A DNA stretch of 64,000 bases from Chitinophagaceae bacterium (GTDB lineage Bacteria; Bacteroidota; Bacteroidia; Chitinophagales; Chitinophagaceae). Within the stretch, counting starts at the first letter, position 1. Every line of letters begins with the position of its first letter. Location: positions 305,005 through 369,004 of the forward strand of contig JAFKGQ010000013.1 in assembly GCA_017307755.1 (NCBI GenBank), read 5' to 3'. The notes beneath the pieces are model-generated. The model did no database searches. It was not told the origin of the DNA and worked only from the letters and a program-made list of their open reading frames with translations. Of the stretch, positions 62,714 through 64,000 are shown one piece after another. A program made the position numbers and the translations under genes.

Positions 62714-64000
62714 GTTGTCGATGATCTAAGGTACCAAATAATTTGAAAGCAAATCACAACTGTTGTACTTATGTCTACCTCTGTTCCCAGGTTGTCGATG
62801 ATCTAAGGTACCAAATAATTTGAAAGCAAATCACAACACACGGGTATCAAACGCCATCCTCAAGGGCGTTGTCGATGATCTAAGGTACCAAATAATTTGA
62901 AAGCAAATCACAACCTTTTCAGGGAGGTCTTCTTTCAGGGGATGGTTGTCGATGATCTAAGGTACCAAATAATTTGAAAGCAAATCACAACCGGCATCTG
63001 TTATAGGTTCGTTATTGTTCAGTTGTCGATGATCTAAGGTACCAAATAATTTGAAAGCAAATCACAACCGAGCCGGTTGCGGCTATTTAGCCGGTGTTGT
63101 TGTCGATGATCTAAGGTACCAAATAATTTGAAAGCAAATCACAACTGATTAGCCAGTGTCGTAAGCTTTTGGAGTGTTGTCGATGATCTAAGGTACCAAA
63201 TAATTTGAAAGCAAATCACAACCTGCCAACTATACAAGCCACTGTTCCACAAGTTGTCGATGATCTAAGGTACCAAATAATTTGAAAGCAAATCACAACA
63301 TCTGTCTGTGCGTATGTCGTATTCGGGTAGTTGTCGATGATCTAAGGTACCAAATAATTTGAAAGCAAATCACAACTTATCCTGGGCGATAGCGCAAAGA
63401 AGATCGGTTGTCGATGATCTAAGGTACCAAATAATTTGAAAGCAAATCACAACCCAGCTTGTGTTGTTTGTATGCCCCAGCCTGTTGTCGATGATCTAAG
63501 GTACCAAATAATTTGAAAGCAAATCACAACTGACGGCGATAGTTGCTATATAGTTGTCTAGTTGTCGATGATCTAAGGTACCAAATAATTTGAAAGCAAA
63601 TCACAACCGTCGAAGTAGCCTTACCAGGTGACACATTGTTGTCGATGATCTAAGGTACCAAATAATTTGAAAGCAAATCACAACCGTATTCGATGTGGCC
63701 TCTTGGTCGGCTTTGTTGTCGATGATCTAAGGTACCAAATAATTTGAAAGCAAATCACAACCGTCTGCTGCTGTTTGTTGTGCCAGTAGTGTTGTCGATG
63801 ATCTAAGGTACCAAATAATTTGAAAGCAAATCACAACTAACGCAGCATGTGACCGTCCTACAAAATTGTTGTCGATGATCTAAGGTACCAAATAATTTGA
63901 AAGCAAATCACAACCAGTATGCCAAGAACGGTATGGCGTTTTTAGTTGTCGATGATCTAAGGTACCAAATAATTTGAAAGCAAATCACAACGCGGCCGAA
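62714..64000 (-). CRISPR. Type II-C CRISPR array, at least 17 repeats, runs off the window
   Basis: Seventeen identical 47-nt repeats start at 62714 and recur every 77 bp (62791, 62868, 62945, 63022, 63099, 63176, 63253, 63330, 63407, 63484, 63561, 63638, 63715, then 63791, 63868, 63945 after one 29-nt spacer at 63762-63790). The other 15 full spacers are 30 nt; a 17th is cut at 64000. In crRNA sense (minus strand) the repeat starts GTTGTGATTTGCTTTC and ends CATCGACAAC; its start is what tracrRNA binds. The repeat carries no mismatches across 17 copies. Transcription is inferred to run from right to left. Confidence 0.97.

Noticed and set aside
1..64000. tRNA or rRNA genes, insertion sequences and prophage
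   Set aside because: I scanned for tRNA-like arms, transposase or integrase motifs and phage structural genes and found none that I could support.

Overview
The window reads as chromosomal DNA of a Bacteroidota bacterium, most likely family Chitinophagaceae (Chitinophaga/Niastella-like). This rests on two SusC/SusD pairs with ECF sigma/FecR partners, SusC proteins with an N-terminal STN domain and an LP/LRIM-RLTAF type leader, Bacteroidota promoter elements (TTTG, about 20 nt, TAnnTTTG) before rpsT, mnmA and queA, mostly weak Shine-Dalgarno sites, and a type II-C CRISPR-Cas locus with 47-nt repeats. Species cannot be told from the sequence alone.

Layout. 1-8000: the 5' end of an HsdR-N-like gene, AMP nucleosidase, a small lipoprotein, a fused peptide-type ABC ATPase, then an overlapping OmpA-like/TraB-like envelope pair on the minus strand. 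8000-15050: queA behind a structured leader, an esterase, lysC, an LDH2-type dehydrogenase, a TIM-barrel sugar isomerase-like lipoprotein and a possible YkuD-like secreted protein. 15069-23880: a colinear sigma-FecR-SusC-SusD-FAD oxidoreductase uptake locus. 23900-27840: ssb, a LytS/LytR two-component pair and a small secreted protein. 27860-41741: a second sigma/FecR pair (divergent), followed by a long co-directional gene run: SusC, SusD, Gfo/Idh/MocA, MFS, Rieske oxygenase, FAD/[2Fe-2S] reductase, PfkB kinase and SIS-domain protein. The last six look like a dedicated catabolic pathway for an imported, probably amine-bearing sugar derivative. 41800-50400: mnmA, a lipoprotein, an rRNA methyltransferase, odhB, odhA, rpsT, and an RRM/RGG RNA-binding protein. 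50550-55200: M28 peptidase, type-B carboxylesterase, and a GH71/99-like gene broken by an apparent internal deletion.

55840-64000 is visibly more AT-rich: a NYN-domain nuclease-like gene with a terminator-like hairpin abutting its start codon, a YCII-like protein, then a tracrRNA gene (minus strand), cas9, cas1, cas2 (plus strand), a hairpin terminator on the minus strand, and at least 17 identical repeats running off the window. The tracrRNA is divergent from cas9; the array is most likely transcribed on the minus strand toward cas2, ending at that terminator.

The most interesting observation is in the 423-nt gap before cas9. Besides the anti-repeat used by tracrRNA, the presumed cas9 5' untranslated region carries the exact first 12 nt of the crRNA-sense repeat (57521-57532), and the 8 nt directly before it (the position of a guide seed) recur inverted 20 nt further upstream. 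This could make the cas9 leader a crRNA mimic that binds tracrRNA, a possible self-regulatory circuit. The second is the SusCD-linked Rieske/kinase/SIS gene run.
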